Shown here: one piece after another, positions 17,379 through 26,545 of the stretch
How positions within the stretch are numbered: the first letter of the stretch is position 1
How the letters are laid out: each line of letters opens with the position of its first letter
Origin: an uncultured Clostridia bacterium
GTDB taxonomy: Bacteria > Bacillota > Clostridia > Oscillospirales > Ruminococcaceae
DNA length: 36,207 nucleotides
Direction: 5' to 3'
NCBI GenBank assembly: GCA_944386455.1
Contig: CALXBC010000025.1
Location: forward strand, 1-36,207
Notes under the pieces: generated by a model
Databases searched by the model: none
Told to the model about the DNA's origin: nothing
What the model saw: the letters and a program-made list of their open reading frames with translations, nothing else
Made by a program: the position numbers and the translations under genes

Positions 17379-18191
17379 TCACAGAACCGTCGGCAGAAAA
17401 AGATTCATCAAAATCACACCGGCCAGACATGCTGCCATCACGCCCACAGCCACTGCGTCGCGCCCGCCGAGGTGAAGCTGCTTCATTCTGGTTCTGCCCT
17501 CTCCGCCGCGGTAACAGCGGCATTCCATGGCCAGCGCGAGTTCCTCCGCACGGCGAATCGCAGAAATGAACAGCGGGATCAGAATCGGGATCAGCGCCTT
17601 TGCCCGCCGGATCAGGCCGCCGCTTTCCAAATCAGCGCCGCGTGCCTTCTGTGCAGACATGATCTTATCCGTTTCCTCCAGCAGAGTGGGAATAAATCGC
17701 AGGGCGATCGTCATCATCATCGCCAGCTCATGCACCGGAAATTTTACATATTTCAGCGGCTTTAACAGCCGTTCAATGGCATCGGTCAACGCGATAGGAG
17801 AGGTCGTATAGGTCAGCAGCGAGCTGCCCGCAATCAGTGCCAGAATCCGAATGGACATAAAGACTGCCAGCCGGATTCCTTCCCAGGAGATTGTGATAAT
17901 GCCCCACTGCCAGATTACCGTTCCCCCGATAAAAAAGATGTTCAGAACGGACGTAAAAATAATCAGCGGAATCACAGGCTTCAGACTTTTCAGAATCATG
18001 CGGATCGGGATTCCGGCAATCAGATACATAACAGCCAGCAGCCCGATTGACAGTACAAATCCAAAAACCCCCTGATTGATAAACAGTATGACAATATATA
18101 CGATGGTAAGGATAATTTTAATGCGTGGGTCAAGCCGGTGGATAAATGACTTTCCGGGAAAATACTGACCAATGGTGATATCTGTAATCAC
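17379..18191 (-). CDS. ecfT: ECF transporter transmembrane component EcfT
   Basis: The product has 270 residues with at least five hydrophobic segments. The two coupling motifs that contact the ATPases are AQKARGA (about 183-189) and AMECRCY (about 222-228). EcfT joins EcfA1/EcfA2 to exchangeable substrate-binding S components for vitamin or metal uptake; no S component is nearby, as in group II ECF systems. The start codon is GTG at 18191 and overlaps the ecfA2 TGA in a GTGA junction, so translation is probably coupled. Confidence 0.94.
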   Translation of the reverse strand: MITDITIGQYFPGKSFIHRLDPRIKIILTIVYIVILFINQGVFGFVLSIGLLAVMYLIAGIPIRMILKSLKPVIPLIIFTSVLNIFFIGGTVIWQWGIITISWEGIRLAVFMSIRILALIAGSSLLTYTTSPIALTDAIERLLKPLKYVKFPVHELAMMMTIALRFIPTLLEETDKIMSAQKARGADLESGGLIRRAKALIPILIPLFISAIRRAEELALAMECRCYRGGEGRTRMKQLHLGGRDAVAVGVMAACLAGVILMNLFLPTVL

Positions 18192-19060
18192 TGTGCATCA
18201 CCGCCTTTGCCCAGCTTTTCCAATATCAGCTGCTTGGCACGTTTCACACTGTATACATTGGTCTCAATATTCATGCCGTCCTGCTTTAACTGATAAAAAA
18301 CACGGGTGATCTGCGGGACGCCCAGACCAAGTGCCCGCAGCTCCTCCACGCGGGAAAAAACCGCTTCCACCGTATCATAGGCATAGACCTGTGCCTGATT
18401 CATCACCAGCACCTTGGTTGCATATTTGGCAATGTCCTCCATACTGTGCGAAACAAGAAGGATGGTATTTTTCTTTTCCTGATGGTATTGCTGTATTTCG
18501 CCCAGGATCATGTCTCGTCCGCGCGGATCAAGTCCCGCGGTCGGCTCGTCCAGGATCAGCACCTTCGGTTCCATGGCGATCACACCTGCGATGGCGACCC
18601 GCCGTTTCTGTCCGCCGGAGAGCTCAAACGGACTCTTTTCCAGCACCTCAGGCTTAAGACCTACCAGTGCAGCTGCCTCCCGCACTCTGGCGTCGATTTC
18701 ATCTTCCTTTAATCCCATATTTTTGGGGCCAAAGGAAATATCCTTATAAACGGTTTCCTCGAATAACTGATATTCAGGATACTGAAAAACCAGTCCAACA
18801 TGGAACCGCACCGCACGAATCTCACTTTTATTTTCCCAGATATCCTTGCCGTCCAGAAAAATTTTACCGGCCGTGGGCTTAAGCAGCCCGTTGAAATGCT
18901 GGATTAAGGTAGATTTGCCCGAACCCGTATGACCGATGACGCCTACGAATTCCCCCTGGCTAATCTCCAGATTCACATCCTGTATCGCCGCCTTTTCAAA
19001 CGGCGTACCCACGCTGTAAAGGTGGGTAAGATGCTCCGTTTTGATCACTGGCAAATTCAT
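18188..19060 (-). CDS. ecfA2: ECF transporter ATPase EcfA2
   Basis: The product has 290 residues. It has Walker [10 protein letters not shown], a Q-loop at [11 protein letters not shown], the signature [11 protein letters not shown], Walker [13 protein letters not shown] and the switch His in LLVSHSMED. The start at 19060 uses AAAGGAG and overlaps the ecfA1 stop in an ATGA junction; the longer frame to 19096 lies inside ecfA1. It pairs with EcfA1 to power the ECF module. Confidence 0.94.
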   Translation of the reverse strand: MNLPVIKTEHLTHLYSVGTPFEKAAIQDVNLEISQGEFVGVIGHTGSGKSTLIQHFNGLLKPTAGKIFLDGKDIWENKSEIRAVRFHVGLVFQYPEYQLFEETVYKDISFGPKNMGLKEDEIDARVREAAALVGLKPEVLEKSPFELSGGQKRRVAIAGVIAMEPKVLILDEPTAGLDPRGRDMILGEIQQYHQEKKNTILLVSHSMEDIAKYATKVLVMNQAQVYAYDTVEAVFSRVEELRALGLGVPQITRVFYQLKQDGMNIETNVYSVKRAKQLILEKLGKGGDAQ

Positions 19061-19905
19061 TTCTCCTTTAACAGTTTCTCCAGGGCCGCAACGCACTCTT
19101 CCTCTGTCAGAATGCCGTCCGGCATCGGAATCCCGCTTTGCTTCAGTTCAAATGCGAGTTCCGCCGCCTGGGGTACATCCAAACCGACTGATTTCAGCAG
19201 TTCGACTTTAGAAAACACTTCCTTCGGGGGTGCATCCAACAGGATCTTTCCGTCATCGACCACAACAACACGGCCTGCCTGAACTGCCTCATCCATAAAG
19301 TGGGTGATCAGCACCACCGTGGTATGACTGCTGCGGTTCAGCTTCTGAATGGTCTGCAGCACTTCCCGCCTGCCCTTTGGGTCCAGCATGGCGGTTGGCT
19401 CGTCCATTACAATACAGTCCGGCCGCATCGCGATCACACCCGCAATGGCGATCCGCTGCTTCTGTCCCCCGGAAAGCTGATGAGGAGCATGTTCCCTGTA
19501 ATCATACATGCCCACTGTTTTCAGCGCCTCATCGACCCGCCGGCGGATTTCATCGGAAGGAACGCCGAGATTTTCCAGCGCAAAGGCAACGTCTTCCTCC
19601 ACAACGGTAGCCACCAGCTGGTTATCTGGATTTTGAAATACCATCCCGACGTTCTGGCGGATCTCAAACAGCTTTTCTTCTATCTTTGTGTCGATTCCCT
19701 TAACATATACCGTTCCGCCGGAGGGAAGCAAAATCGCGTTAAAATGCTTGGCAATCGTAGACTTTCCAGAACCGTTGTGTCCCAGAACCGCAACAAATTC
19801 CCCGGGGCTGACCGACAGATTCACGTCGAATAAAACCTGTTTGCCGTCCTGTTGGTCTTCATTATAGACAAAGTCCAGATGCTCCGCTTTCAGAAGTTCT
19901 TCCAT
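19057..19905 (-). CDS. ecfA1: ECF transporter ATPase EcfA1
   Basis: The product has 282 residues with Walker [11 protein letters not shown]-loop [11 protein letters not shown], signature [11 protein letters not shown], Walker [13 protein letters not shown] and the switch His in LITHFMDEA. It overlaps the end of the methyltransferase gene by 16 nt. Its AAAGGA is about 16 nt from the ATG, longer than usual, so translation is likely coupled to the upstream gene. Confidence 0.94.
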   Translation of the reverse strand: MEELLKAEHLDFVYNEDQQDGKQVLFDVNLSVSPGEFVAVLGHNGSGKSTIAKHFNAILLPSGGTVYVKGIDTKIEEKLFEIRQNVGMVFQNPDNQLVATVVEEDVAFALENLGVPSDEIRRRVDEALKTVGMYDYREHAPHQLSGGQKQRIAIAGVIAMRPDCIVMDEPTAMLDPKGRREVLQTIQKLNRSSHTTVVLITHFMDEAVQAGRVVVVDDGKILLDAPPKEVFSKVELLKSVGLDVPQAAELAFELKQSGIPMPDGILTEEECVAALEKLLKEK

Positions 19906-20816
19906 GCTGTATCATTCGAGTTCCTTTCGTTCTGTTTTTCAGGACCGGCAGCTGCCTCCGACAGCCAGAGTGCAGTCGAACCGCAGGGCAGACAGCATCC
20001 CGTCTGCTCCACCGGCAGTCCGATCTCATCTGCATCCACCTGACCGCCCAGCCGCTCTCCCGCCGTCACTTTCAGCAGATACGCCATCACGGACGGAGAC
20101 AGACCGGTGGTATAAGAATTGAGCGCAAAAAAGAGCGGCTGATCACTCAGCACCCCGGTACACAGCTGCACCAGACCGTATATTTTTTCCTCCAGCTGCC
20201 AAACCTCGCCTGACGGGCCCCGCCCATAGGAGGGTGGGTCCATAATGACCGCATCGTATTTTCTGCCGCGTCTGATCTCACGCGCCACAAACTTTTCACA
20301 GTCGTCCACGATCCAGCGGATCGGCTTTTCTGCCAGTCCTGACAGTGCCGCATTTTCCCGCGCCCAGGCAACCATTCCCTTTGAGGCGTCTACATGACAG
20401 ACCGAAGCGCCAGCCGCTGCACAGGCAAGCGTAGCGCCGCCGGTGTAAGCAAACAGGTTCAGTACGCTGACTGGCCTTCCGGCCTCTTGAATCAGCTGTC
20501 GAAACAAATCCCAATTGACTGCCTGTTCCGGGAACAGTCCCGTATGCTTAAATCCGGTCGGCCGGATCCGGAACCGCAAGTCGCGGTAAGAAATCTCCCA
20601 GCTTTCCGGAAACTTTTGATAAAACGCCCAACTGCCGCCGCCTGTGCTGGAGCGTCGGTAATGCGCCTGTGCCTTTTTCCAGACAGGCCCCTTCGGGGTA
20701 TTCCAGATGATCTGCGGATCGGGCCGCGCAAGACAGAACGCCCCCCACATTTCCAGCTTTTCTCCGCCGGAAGCATCCAAAATCCGATAATCCTTCCAGC
20801 CGTCGGCAACTCTCAT
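19890..20816 (-). CDS. Class I SAM-dependent (RlmI-like rRNA) methyltransferase
   Basis: The product has 308 residues. The SAM-binding motif is [18 protein letters not shown] (about 120-137), followed by an acidic residue in VCHVDASKG. The catalytic-type motif [10 protein letters not shown] (about 191-200) is the D-P-P-S/F-Y signature of this family. The N-terminal 100 residues resemble the substrate-binding half of RlmI-like enzymes, although no clear PUA domain is seen. A 5-methylcytosine-type rRNA target is the family expectation, not shown here. AAAGGAAG precedes the ATG. It lies between glmM and ecfA1 in the long minus-strand unit. Confidence 0.85.
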   Translation of the reverse strand: MRVADGWKDYRILDASGGEKLEMWGAFCLARPDPQIIWNTPKGPVWKKAQAHYRRSSTGGGSWAFYQKFPESWEISYRDLRFRIRPTGFKHTGLFPEQAVNWDLFRQLIQEAGRPVSVLNLFAYTGGATLACAAAGASVCHVDASKGMVAWARENAALSGLAEKPIRWIVDDCEKFVAREIRRGRKYDAVIMDPPSYGRGPSGEVWQLEEKIYGLVQLCTGVLSDQPLFFALNSYTTGLSPSVMAYLLKVTAGERLGGQVDADEIGLPVEQTGCCLPCGSTALWLSEAAAGPEKQNERNSNDTAWKNF

Positions 20817-20842
20817 GCGAAACTTCCTTTCCTGTGCCGCGG

Positions 20843-22192
20843 TCAGCCCAGCTTCTTTCTGATTACAGCGGCTATCCCATCCGCAAGGCTCTGGATCTCA
20901 TTTTTGTCCTTGCCCTCTGCCATTACGCGGATCAGCGGTTCTGTTCCTGAAGCACGCACCAGAATACGGCCGTCGTTTCCCAGAACACCCGACGTTCTCT
21001 GGATTTCGTGCTGTATGTCTGTGTCTGAATCCAGCATTGCTTTTTTATCATTTGACACCTTGATATTGACGGTCACCTGCGGGAACCGTTCCATGATGTC
21101 TGCCAGCTCAGACAGTGTTTTTCCTGTTTCCTTCAAAATATGGATCAGCTGAACGGCGGAAAGCTGCCCATCTCCCGTCGTGGCATAATCTGTAAAAATA
21201 ATATGACCGGACTGCTCGCCGCCGATATTATAACCTTCCTTCCGCATTTCCTCCAGCACATAGCGGTCGCCGACCTTTGTCGCGACCGAATGGATGCCAG
21301 CACGTTCTGCAAACTTAAAAAAGCCCAGATTGGACATCACGGTCACGACCGCCGCGTCCTTAGCCAATGTTCCGTGCTGCTTCATATGATTGGCGCAGAT
21401 TGCAATGATCTGGTCACCGTCCACCAGATTTCCATTCTCATCCACTGCCAGGCAGCGGTCTGCATCTCCGTCAAACGCAACCCCCAGCTGGCAGTCGTTC
21501 TGGCGGACGTATTCCATCAGAGACTCGATATGAGTAGAGCCGCAGTCTTTGTTGATATTCGTTCCGTCCGGCTCCGCATGAAAGACAGCCACCTCGGCAC
21601 CGAGCTCTTCAAACAACGTTTCTGCCGTGGTGCTGGCACTTCCGTTTGCGCAGTCAACCGCGACCCGCATCCCCTTCAGATCACCCGCAAGGGTCGATTT
21701 GATGTGGTTGATATAATCATAGGGCGCGCTGCGGCGGCGGTAGATCCGCCCCAGTTCGATTCCCTCTTTCAGCGGGATGTCCTGTGGATTGTCCAGAATC
21801 AGCGCTTCTATTTCTTCTTCAATTTCATCGTTTAACTTATATCCGGTCGAGCTGAACAGCTTAATGCCGTTAAACTCCACGGGATTATGAGATGCTGAGA
21901 TCATAACGCCTGCATCTGCCTCATACTTCGATACCAGATATGCCACTGCCGGGGTGGGAATCACGCCGATCAGTTCCGCGTCCGCCCCCACAGAGCAAAG
22001 CCCTGCGGCCAACGCGGACTCCAGCATCGCGGAGGAAATTCGAGTATCCCTTCCGATAATGATCTTTGGCTTTCTGCTGGTATGCTTTGTCAATACCACA
22101 GCAGCCGCACGGCCGATCTGCATAGCAAGTTCACAGCTAAGCTCTGTATTTGCAACACCTCTGGCACCGTCTGTCCCAAATAATCTGCCCAT
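20843..22192 (-). CDS. glmM: Phosphoglucosamine mutase
   Basis: The product has 449 residues, normal length. The phosphoserine motif is MISASHNPVEFNGIK (Ser near residue 100), the metal-binding loop is FDGDADRC, the sugar-binding loop is GGEQSGHI, and the C-terminal phosphate loop is RASGTEPLIRVMAEG. It converts glucosamine-6-phosphate to glucosamine-1-phosphate for peptidoglycan precursors. It starts 35 nt after ruvB ends and is followed 26 nt later by the methyltransferase gene. Confidence 0.96.
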   Translation of the reverse strand: MGRLFGTDGARGVANTELSCELAMQIGRAAAVVLTKHTSRKPKIIIGRDTRISSAMLESALAAGLCSVGADAELIGVIPTPAVAYLVSKYEADAGVMISASHNPVEFNGIKLFSSTGYKLNDEIEEEIEALILDNPQDIPLKEGIELGRIYRRRSAPYDYINHIKSTLAGDLKGMRVAVDCANGSASTTAETLFEELGAEVAVFHAEPDGTNINKDCGSTHIESLMEYVRQNDCQLGVAFDGDADRCLAVDENGNLVDGDQIIAICANHMKQHGTLAKDAAVVTVMSNLGFFKFAERAGIHSVATKVGDRYVLEEMRKEGYNIGGEQSGHIIFTDYATTGDGQLSAVQLIHILKETGKTLSELADIMERFPQVTVNIKVSNDKKAMLDSDTDIQHEIQRTSGVLGNDGRILVRASGTEPLIRVMAEGKDKNEIQSLADGIAAVIRKKLG

Positions 22193-22227
22193 TTCTGATT
22201 ACCAATCCTTTCATAAATCCAATCAAG

Positions 22228-23277
22228 TTATTTCAGTGTATGAAACATTTGCTGCCCATCCCGTAAAATCCCGAGATGCTGATAGGCCAGTGCTGTCGCG
22301 CAACGGCCCCGCGGTGTCCGAGCCAGGAATCCAAGCTGCATCAGATACGGCTCATAAACATCTTCCAGCGTGACCGCTTCTTCTCCTAAAGCAGCCGCCA
22401 GCGTTTCCAGCCCGACCGGCCCGCCGTTATAGTTTTTGATGATCATTTCCAGCATCCGCCGATCGACCAGATCCAGCCCAAGCTCGTCAATTTCAAGCTG
22501 ATTCAGCGATTCATCGACGATCTGCTTTGTGACGACGCCGTCCCCTTTCACCTGAGCAAAATCACGAATCCGTTTCAGCAGCCTGTTGGCAATACGCGGT
22601 GTGCCGCGGGAACGCTTGGCAAGCTCCAGTGCGCCTTCCTTTTCACAAGGGATATTCAGGATCGACGCGCTTCTCATAATAATTTGGCAAAGCTGCTCCG
22701 GCGTATAAAGCTCCAGCCGCAGGATCACGCCAAAGCGATCGCGAAGCGGTGCAGTCAGCTGTCCCGCCCTGGTCGTGGCGCCCACCAGCGTAAACTTCGG
22801 CAGGTCAATCCGAATCGAGCGTGCCGACGGTCCTTTGCCGATGATGATATCCAGCGCATAGTCTTCCATCGCAGGATACAACACCTCTTCCACAGCTCTG
22901 GACAGACGGTGAATCTCATCAATAAACAGGACGTCATTCTGGCTTAAATTTGTCAGCAGTGCTGCCAGGTCTCCCGGCTTCTCGATCGCAGGCCCGGAGG
23001 TGATCCGGATATTGACGTTCATCTCATTGGCAATGATCTGGGAAAGCGTTGTTTTTCCCAGACCGGGCGGACCGTACAGCAGGACATGATCCAGTGCCTC
23101 ATCCCGCCCCTTGGCCGCTTTAATATAAACAGAAAGATTTTCCTTTGCCTTGTCCTGACCGATATATTCTTCCAGAGTCTTGGGACGAAGCGTCACCTCG
23201 ACATCGTTGTCTTCTTTTGAAAGCTCCGGAGCAATCAGACGCTCCTCAAATTCCATATTGCTGTCGAAAACAGCCAA
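22228..23277 (-). CDS. ruvB: Holliday junction branch migration ATPase RuvB
   Basis: The product has 349 residues. It has Walker [10 protein letters not shown], Walker [10 protein letters not shown], sensor [18 protein letters not shown] and the C-terminal winged helix with [15 protein letters not shown]. The start is TTG at 23277 with AAAGGAG 9 nt upstream; an ATG at 23256 is the alternative but lacks a good site. It drives branch migration as a hexamer on RuvA. It lies between ruvA and glmM. Confidence 0.96.
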   Translation of the reverse strand: MAVFDSNMEFEERLIAPELSKEDNDVEVTLRPKTLEEYIGQDKAKENLSVYIKAAKGRDEALDHVLLYGPPGLGKTTLSQIIANEMNVNIRITSGPAIEKPGDLAALLTNLSQNDVLFIDEIHRLSRAVEEVLYPAMEDYALDIIIGKGPSARSIRIDLPKFTLVGATTRAGQLTAPLRDRFGVILRLELYTPEQLCQIIMRSASILNIPCEKEGALELAKRSRGTPRIANRLLKRIRDFAQVKGDGVVTKQIVDESLNQLEIDELGLDLVDRRMLEMIIKNYNGGPVGLETLAAALGEEAVTLEDVYEPYLMQLGFLARTPRGRCATALAYQHLGILRDGQQMFHTLK

Positions 23278-23330
23278 CCCATACCGCTCCTTTCCCTGTT
23301 TCAGATGTCAGCTTTATATTTTCCAGTCTG

Positions 23331-23945
23331 TTACAGGCTTCCCGCCAGCGCTTTCAGTCCAAGCTTGATTATTTCCTCTACCGACAGGTTCTGATCGAGC
23401 TTGGAAACTGCTGCGGCTGCATCTGATTGGGCATAGCCGAGCACCACCAGTGCGCTGATCGCTTCACCGGCGTTAGAACTGATTCTGCCAATATCCGGCA
23501 CTGTTTCGGTGACACCGCCGGCAACCTGTTCGTTGGTGATTTTGTCTTTCAGCTCCAGTACGATTCGCTGCGCCGTTTTCGCTCCAATTCCCTTGGAGCG
23601 GGTGAATCCCTTGCTGTCTCCAGTCGCAACGCAAAGCGCAAACTTCTGTGGAGTCATATCCGACAAGATCGACAGGGCTGCTTTCGGTCCGACGCCGGAA
23701 ATAGAGATCAACATTTTAAAGCAGTTGAGCTCTTCCAAATCGGCAAATCCAAACAATTCAAGTGCATCTTCCCTTACATACAAATAAGTGTAAAACGTCA
23801 CCCTGCTTCCGATTTCAGGCATCTTCGCCATAGTGGTATGGGTGGTTTTGACTGCATATCCAATCCCGCCCGCTTCCACGACCGCAAGAAAGTGTGCATC
23901 TGCCAGAACCGCACTGACGAGTGTCCCCGTAATGCTATATATCAT
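23331..23945 (-). CDS. ruvA: Holliday junction DNA-binding protein RuvA
   Basis: The product has 204 residues: an OB-fold at 1-62 (MIYSITGTL, YLYVREDALELFGF), tandem helix-hairpin-helix motifs (LISISGVGPKAALSIL and KGIGAKTAQRIVLELKDK), and the C-terminal three-helix domain that contacts RuvB (ALVVLGY). AAGGAG precedes the ATG at 23945. It lies between ruvC and ruvB. Confidence 0.96.
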   Translation of the reverse strand: MIYSITGTLVSAVLADAHFLAVVEAGGIGYAVKTTHTTMAKMPEIGSRVTFYTYLYVREDALELFGFADLEELNCFKMLISISGVGPKAALSILSDMTPQKFALCVATGDSKGFTRSKGIGAKTAQRIVLELKDKITNEQVAGGVTETVPDIGRISSNAGEAISALVVLGYAQSDAAAAVSKLDQNLSVEEIIKLGLKALAGSL

Positions 23946-23996
23946 ATTGTTCTCCTTGAAAAATACAATTTGTAATATGTAATCTTTAATATACAT

Positions 23997-24503
23997 TTAA
24001 TTATTCTTTAAAATGTCATGGTAACGAAGGTTGACCGGTCCGGAATGCGCGTGACAGATTGCAAGCGCCAGAGCATCAGCCGTATCATCCGGTTTCGGCA
24101 GCTTTTCCAAATTGAGCAGCCGCTTGGTCATATCCATTACCTGTGCCTTGATCGCTTTCCCATAGCCAACAACCGATTGTTTAACCTGAAGCGGCGTATA
24201 TTCAAAGCACGGAATCTTCCGCTCCGCCGCAGCAAGCATAATCACGCCCCTTGCCTGTGCGACATCAATGGCCGTTTTTTGATTGGTAGTAAAAAACAGC
24301 TTTTCAACCGCCATCTGTTCCGGTTTATAGGTGTCCAACAGATAGCACATGTCATGATAAATCTCACATAAACGGTTGTTGAAATCCATTTCCGCAGGGG
24401 TCGTGATCGCCCCGTAAGCGATGGTTGTAAAGCGGCTGTTGCGGGATTCAATAATGCCATAACCGACGATTGCATATCCCGGGTCGATCCCCAGTATCCG
24501 CAC
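23997..24503 (-). CDS. ruvC: Crossover junction endodeoxyribonuclease RuvC
   Basis: The product has 168 residues. The acidic catalytic residues sit in ILGIDPG (Asp7), MAVEKLFF (Glu), and DDTADALALAICH (two Asp). It cuts Holliday junctions as a dimer. The start is GTG at 24503 with AAGGAGG 7 nt upstream; the frame to 24536 is open but lacks a site. It is the first gene of the long ruvC-truA unit, behind a strong promoter. No LexA-type SOS box is evident. Confidence 0.95.
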   Translation of the reverse strand: MRILGIDPGYAIVGYGIIESRNSRFTTIAYGAITTPAEMDFNNRLCEIYHDMCYLLDTYKPEQMAVEKLFFTTNQKTAIDVAQARGVIMLAAAERKIPCFEYTPLQVKQSVVGYGKAIKAQVMDMTKRLLNLEKLPKPDDTADALALAICHAHSGPVNLRYHDILKNN

Positions 24504-24565
24504 CTGGAAGCCTCCTTCGTTCGCACAACAAAACATCCAACTGTAAAAAGTATATTTTCTGAATT

Positions 24566-24594
24566 ATTATATCATAACACAGACAAAATCGCAA
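24566..24594 (-). promoter_or_regulatory. Predicted promoter of the ruvC-truA unit
   Basis: On the minus strand TTGCGA (24589-24594) and TATAAT (24566-24571) are spaced by 17 bp, with an extended TG before the -10 box. Confidence 0.75.
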
Positions 24595-24635
24595 TAATAA
24601 AATCAGACGGCAGGTAAACCTTTCATGAACAATCA

Positions 24636-24666
24636 AAAACCAGCCGCTTAAAAGCGGCTGGTTTTC
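24636..24666 (-). terminator. Terminator of the 62-residue Cys-rich gene
   Basis: A GC-rich stem (24641-24650 with 24653-24662, extended by A-T pairs) sits 8 nt past the stop codon on the minus strand and is followed there by TTTTTGATT. Confidence 0.85.
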
Positions 24667-24673
24667 CCTATAT

Positions 24674-24862
24674 TTATTTTTCTTGTCCCAATGTCTTGAC
24701 TTCAACAATCATTTTGCGATAAGTTCTGCAATGTTCTGTCTGACAGCTTTCATGAAGGCACTTTTCTGTGATCCGCCCGTCGTCATGACGGGAAATTTCA
24801 ATTCTGACATTGTGCTCCTTTGACGGACAATACCGTTCCACCACACGTTTATAAGTAACCAT
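24674..24862 (-). CDS. Small cysteine-rich protein of unknown function (62 residues)
   Basis: I do not recognise this family. The ATG at 24862 has GGGGGAG 4-5 nt upstream and the gene ends just before a terminator, so it looks real. The longer open frame up to 25201 runs antisense through DUF2508 and has no such site. The protein has four cysteines (12, 35, 40, 45) with histidines nearby (KEH, HESC, TEHC), which suggests a small metal-binding fold; that is inference. The C-terminus is basic and charged. It is divergent from the DUF2508 gene. Confidence 0.65.
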   Translation of the reverse strand: MVTYKRVVERYCPSKEHNVRIEISRHDDGRITEKCLHESCQTEHCRTYRKMIVEVKTLGQEK

Positions 24863-25024
24863 GTTCTCCCCCTTTTCCGGAATTGGATTTTCAGCTTCTT
24901 CTTTATTATATTCTGTCTGATTGAAAATAATCTCCGTCTGAAACGATAATTCTTTCCGATATTGTATAAATTTTGTGTTATTGCCAATCCTTTCAACATA
25001 ATTATTTATTATGAGGTGATCCGT

Positions 25025-25078
25025 ATGAGCCTGTATCAAATGGCATCCGCTGATCCGATTAGAAAGGAAAGGGCGTGA
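25025..25078 (+). CDS. Possible 17-residue leader peptide upstream of DUF2508
   Basis: An ATG at 25025 with AGGTGAT upstream opens a 17-codon frame that stops 4 nt before the DUF2508 start. The DUF2508 ribosome binding site (AAAGGAAAGG) lies inside it, so translation of one could affect the other. This rests only on the site and spacing. Confidence 0.25.
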   Translation: MSLYQMASADPIRKERA

Positions 25079-25082
25079 TATC

Positions 25083-25358
25083 ATGGAAGGAATTTTACAG
25101 ACCGTATTAAAACCAATCCGAATCGTCAAAGAAAAGACAGCAGTACCGCCCAAAAACGAGCTGAACGAGGAGATCAAATCACTGCGGGAGCAGCTGCGCA
25201 ACGTCCATAACCGATTTAACCTTTATACGGATTTTGACATGACCGACGCCTGTATCTACGAAATGGAAGCTTTGGAAGCACGTTACCGTTTTTTGATTAA
25301 AAAAGCCAAAAAAGATCATGCGGAAAAGGCACCTGTATATTCCATGAAACAGGAATAG
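25083..25358 (+). CDS. DUF2508 family protein (YaaL-like)
   Basis: The product has 91 residues, mostly helical and charged. The central region from about 27 (LNEEIKSLREQLRNVHNRFN) to 74, with DACIYEMEALEARYRFLIKKAKK, fits DUF2508. In Bacillus subtilis the DUF2508 gene yaaL is next to bofA, and a BofA-like gene follows here too, which supports the call. Function is unknown. AAAGGAAAGGG precedes the ATG. A weak promoter (TTGTGT, CATAAT) may lie near 24973-25002. Confidence 0.8.
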   Translation: MEGILQTVLKPIRIVKEKTAVPPKNELNEEIKSLREQLRNVHNRFNLYTDFDMTDACIYEMEALEARYRFLIKKAKKDHAEKAPVYSMKQE

Positions 25359-25376
25359 CAATAATATGGAAAGGAG

Positions 25377-25411
25377 AAACAGGGGAACGTTTCGATCGTT
25401 CCCCCTGTTTT
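25377..25411 (+). terminator. Terminator-like hairpin between the Shine-Dalgarno and start codon of the BofA-like gene
   Basis: Arms 25377-25389 and 25397-25411 pair over 12-13 bp with one bulged C and a 7-nt loop, and end in TTTT. AAAGGAG (25370-25376) touches its 5' side and the ATG lies 6 nt past its 3' side. It could stop transcription after DUF2508, or fold to bring the ribosome binding site next to the start codon. Confidence 0.7.
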
Positions 25412-25417
25412 AAAAAT

Positions 25418-25675
25418 ATGAAGCTTACATATATCATCGCCGCTATTTTACTGGTTTGTGCTGCCGCCTTGATGATCTTTTTTTATACCAGGCAAAAAAA
25501 GCCTGTTAAGGCTGCACTGTTTGGCAGTCTGTCCGGCCTGCTTTCTTTGCTTGTTGCAAGATTTGCCTTTTCTCTGGCCGGGCTGCTCCTGCCCCTCAAC
25601 GTGTTTTCCGTTTGCCTGGCTGTCATATTGGGACTTCCGGGAACTATTGCGCTTTGCCTTCTTCAATTGTTATAA
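25418..25675 (+). CDS. BofA-like small membrane protein (pro-sigma-K processing inhibitor family)
   Basis: The product has 85 residues with three hydrophobic segments (about 3-22, 29-50, 56-83). The C-terminal part PLNVFSVCLAVILGLPGTIALCLLQLL carries the BofA-like LGLPG turn between the last helices. In Bacillus, BofA restrains the SpoIVFB protease at the forespore membrane; whether this homologue does so is not known. The only strong ribosome binding site is 42 nt upstream of the ATG with a hairpin in between. No in-frame upstream start was found. Confidence 0.7.
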   Translation: MKLTYIIAAILLVCAAALMIFFYTRQKKPVKAALFGSLSGLLSLLVARFAFSLAGLLLPLNVFSVCLAVILGLPGTIALCLLQLL

Positions 25676-25740
25676 TGGCACAAAATAGTTGTTCTGTTTT
25701 CGTGATTGTTCCAAAAGCGCAGCCTTTTCGAATGACAGCA

Positions 25741-25769
25741 TTGTATTTTTCGATCAAGTGTGCTAAACT
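25741..25769 (+). promoter_or_regulatory. Predicted promoter of the lipoprotein gene
   Basis: TTGTAT (25741-25746) and TAAACT (25764-25769) are spaced by 17 bp, about 30 nt upstream of the start codon. Confidence 0.5.
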
Positions 25770-25801
25770 AAAGAAAAAAAAGAAAAAACAGGAGAAGAAC
25801 G

Positions 25802-26377
25802 ATGAAAAAGGGAAAAAGAATATTGGCAGTATTCCTCGCAGTTATGATAACAGGGGCATTATCTTCCTGTAAAATAGCTGAAGAAATACTCACCGACAAT
25901 ACCGATCCCAATGAGCTTTCCCAGGAGATATCTTCAACCGGGGACGCAGGCACCTTCACCATCAGCGCTCCAAAAGCATGGACTGCTTATCAGGGTCAGC
26001 TGAACGACGAAGCTGTGCTGGAAGCAGGCTCTGAAGCCGAGGAGCAATATCTGATTGTGTTTCAGGAGTCAAAGGAAGATCTGGACATGACGCTGGAAGA
26101 ATATACAGGATTTGCCCTGCAGGGAATTGGCGCCGAAAATGTCAGCACCGGTGAGCCGGAACAGCTCACAGTTGATGGCAAATCTGCCATGTGTGTTCCA
26201 GTCAGCGGTACAGTGAATCAGATCAATATTCAGTATTGGATTTTCACCGTGGAGCATGATCGTGATTTTCTGGAAATTATCACCTGGACGCTGAAAAGCA
26301 AGGCGGATGAAAACGAAGAGCTATTAAAAAATGTAGCAAAAAGCCTGAAATTAACCCCTACGGCTATAGAAACATAA
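25802..26377 (+). CDS. Predicted lipoprotein of unknown function
   Basis: The product has 191 residues. A lipoprotein signal peptide is clear: KKGKR at the N-terminus, a hydrophobic core, and the lipobox LSSC with Cys23 as the lipidated residue. An acidic linker follows, then a soluble domain (about 48-185) of alternating strands and helices (FTISAPKAWTAYQ, EQYLIVFQESKED, YWIFTVEHDRDFLEIITW). This resembles PsbP/DcrB-like folds known from other small lipoproteins, but I cannot assign a family firmly. AGGAGAAG stands 5 nt before the ATG. It is monocistronic. The following 26378-26545 is AT-rich and shows no gene. Confidence 0.8.
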   Translation: MKKGKRILAVFLAVMITGALSSCKIAEEILTDNTDPNELSQEISSTGDAGTFTISAPKAWTAYQGQLNDEAVLEAGSEAEEQYLIVFQESKEDLDMTLEEYTGFALQGIGAENVSTGEPEQLTVDGKSAMCVPVSGTVNQINIQYWIFTVEHDRDFLEIITWTLKSKADENEELLKNVAKSLKLTPTAIET

Positions 26378-26545
26378 AACTGCTTAAAGGGACAGCATTA
26401 CATTAAAATAATTTACAATAACCAACATAACTGTAATACCATATATTCAATAACCTTTGGATTGAGTTAAATTCTACGATATGTTTAGATATTCTGCTGT
26501 TATATAGATATCTGCTTTACATTTTTAGAAAACGAACAAATAACA

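Noticed and set aside
24504-24600. LexA-type SOS box at the ruvC promoter
   Set aside because: A GAAC occurs near the start, but the GAAC-N4-GTTC dyad is not formed.
24863-25201. Longer version of the 62-residue protein starting at 25201
   Set aside because: The extra part is antisense to DUF2508 and lacks a ribosome binding site, while GGGGGAG precedes the short start.
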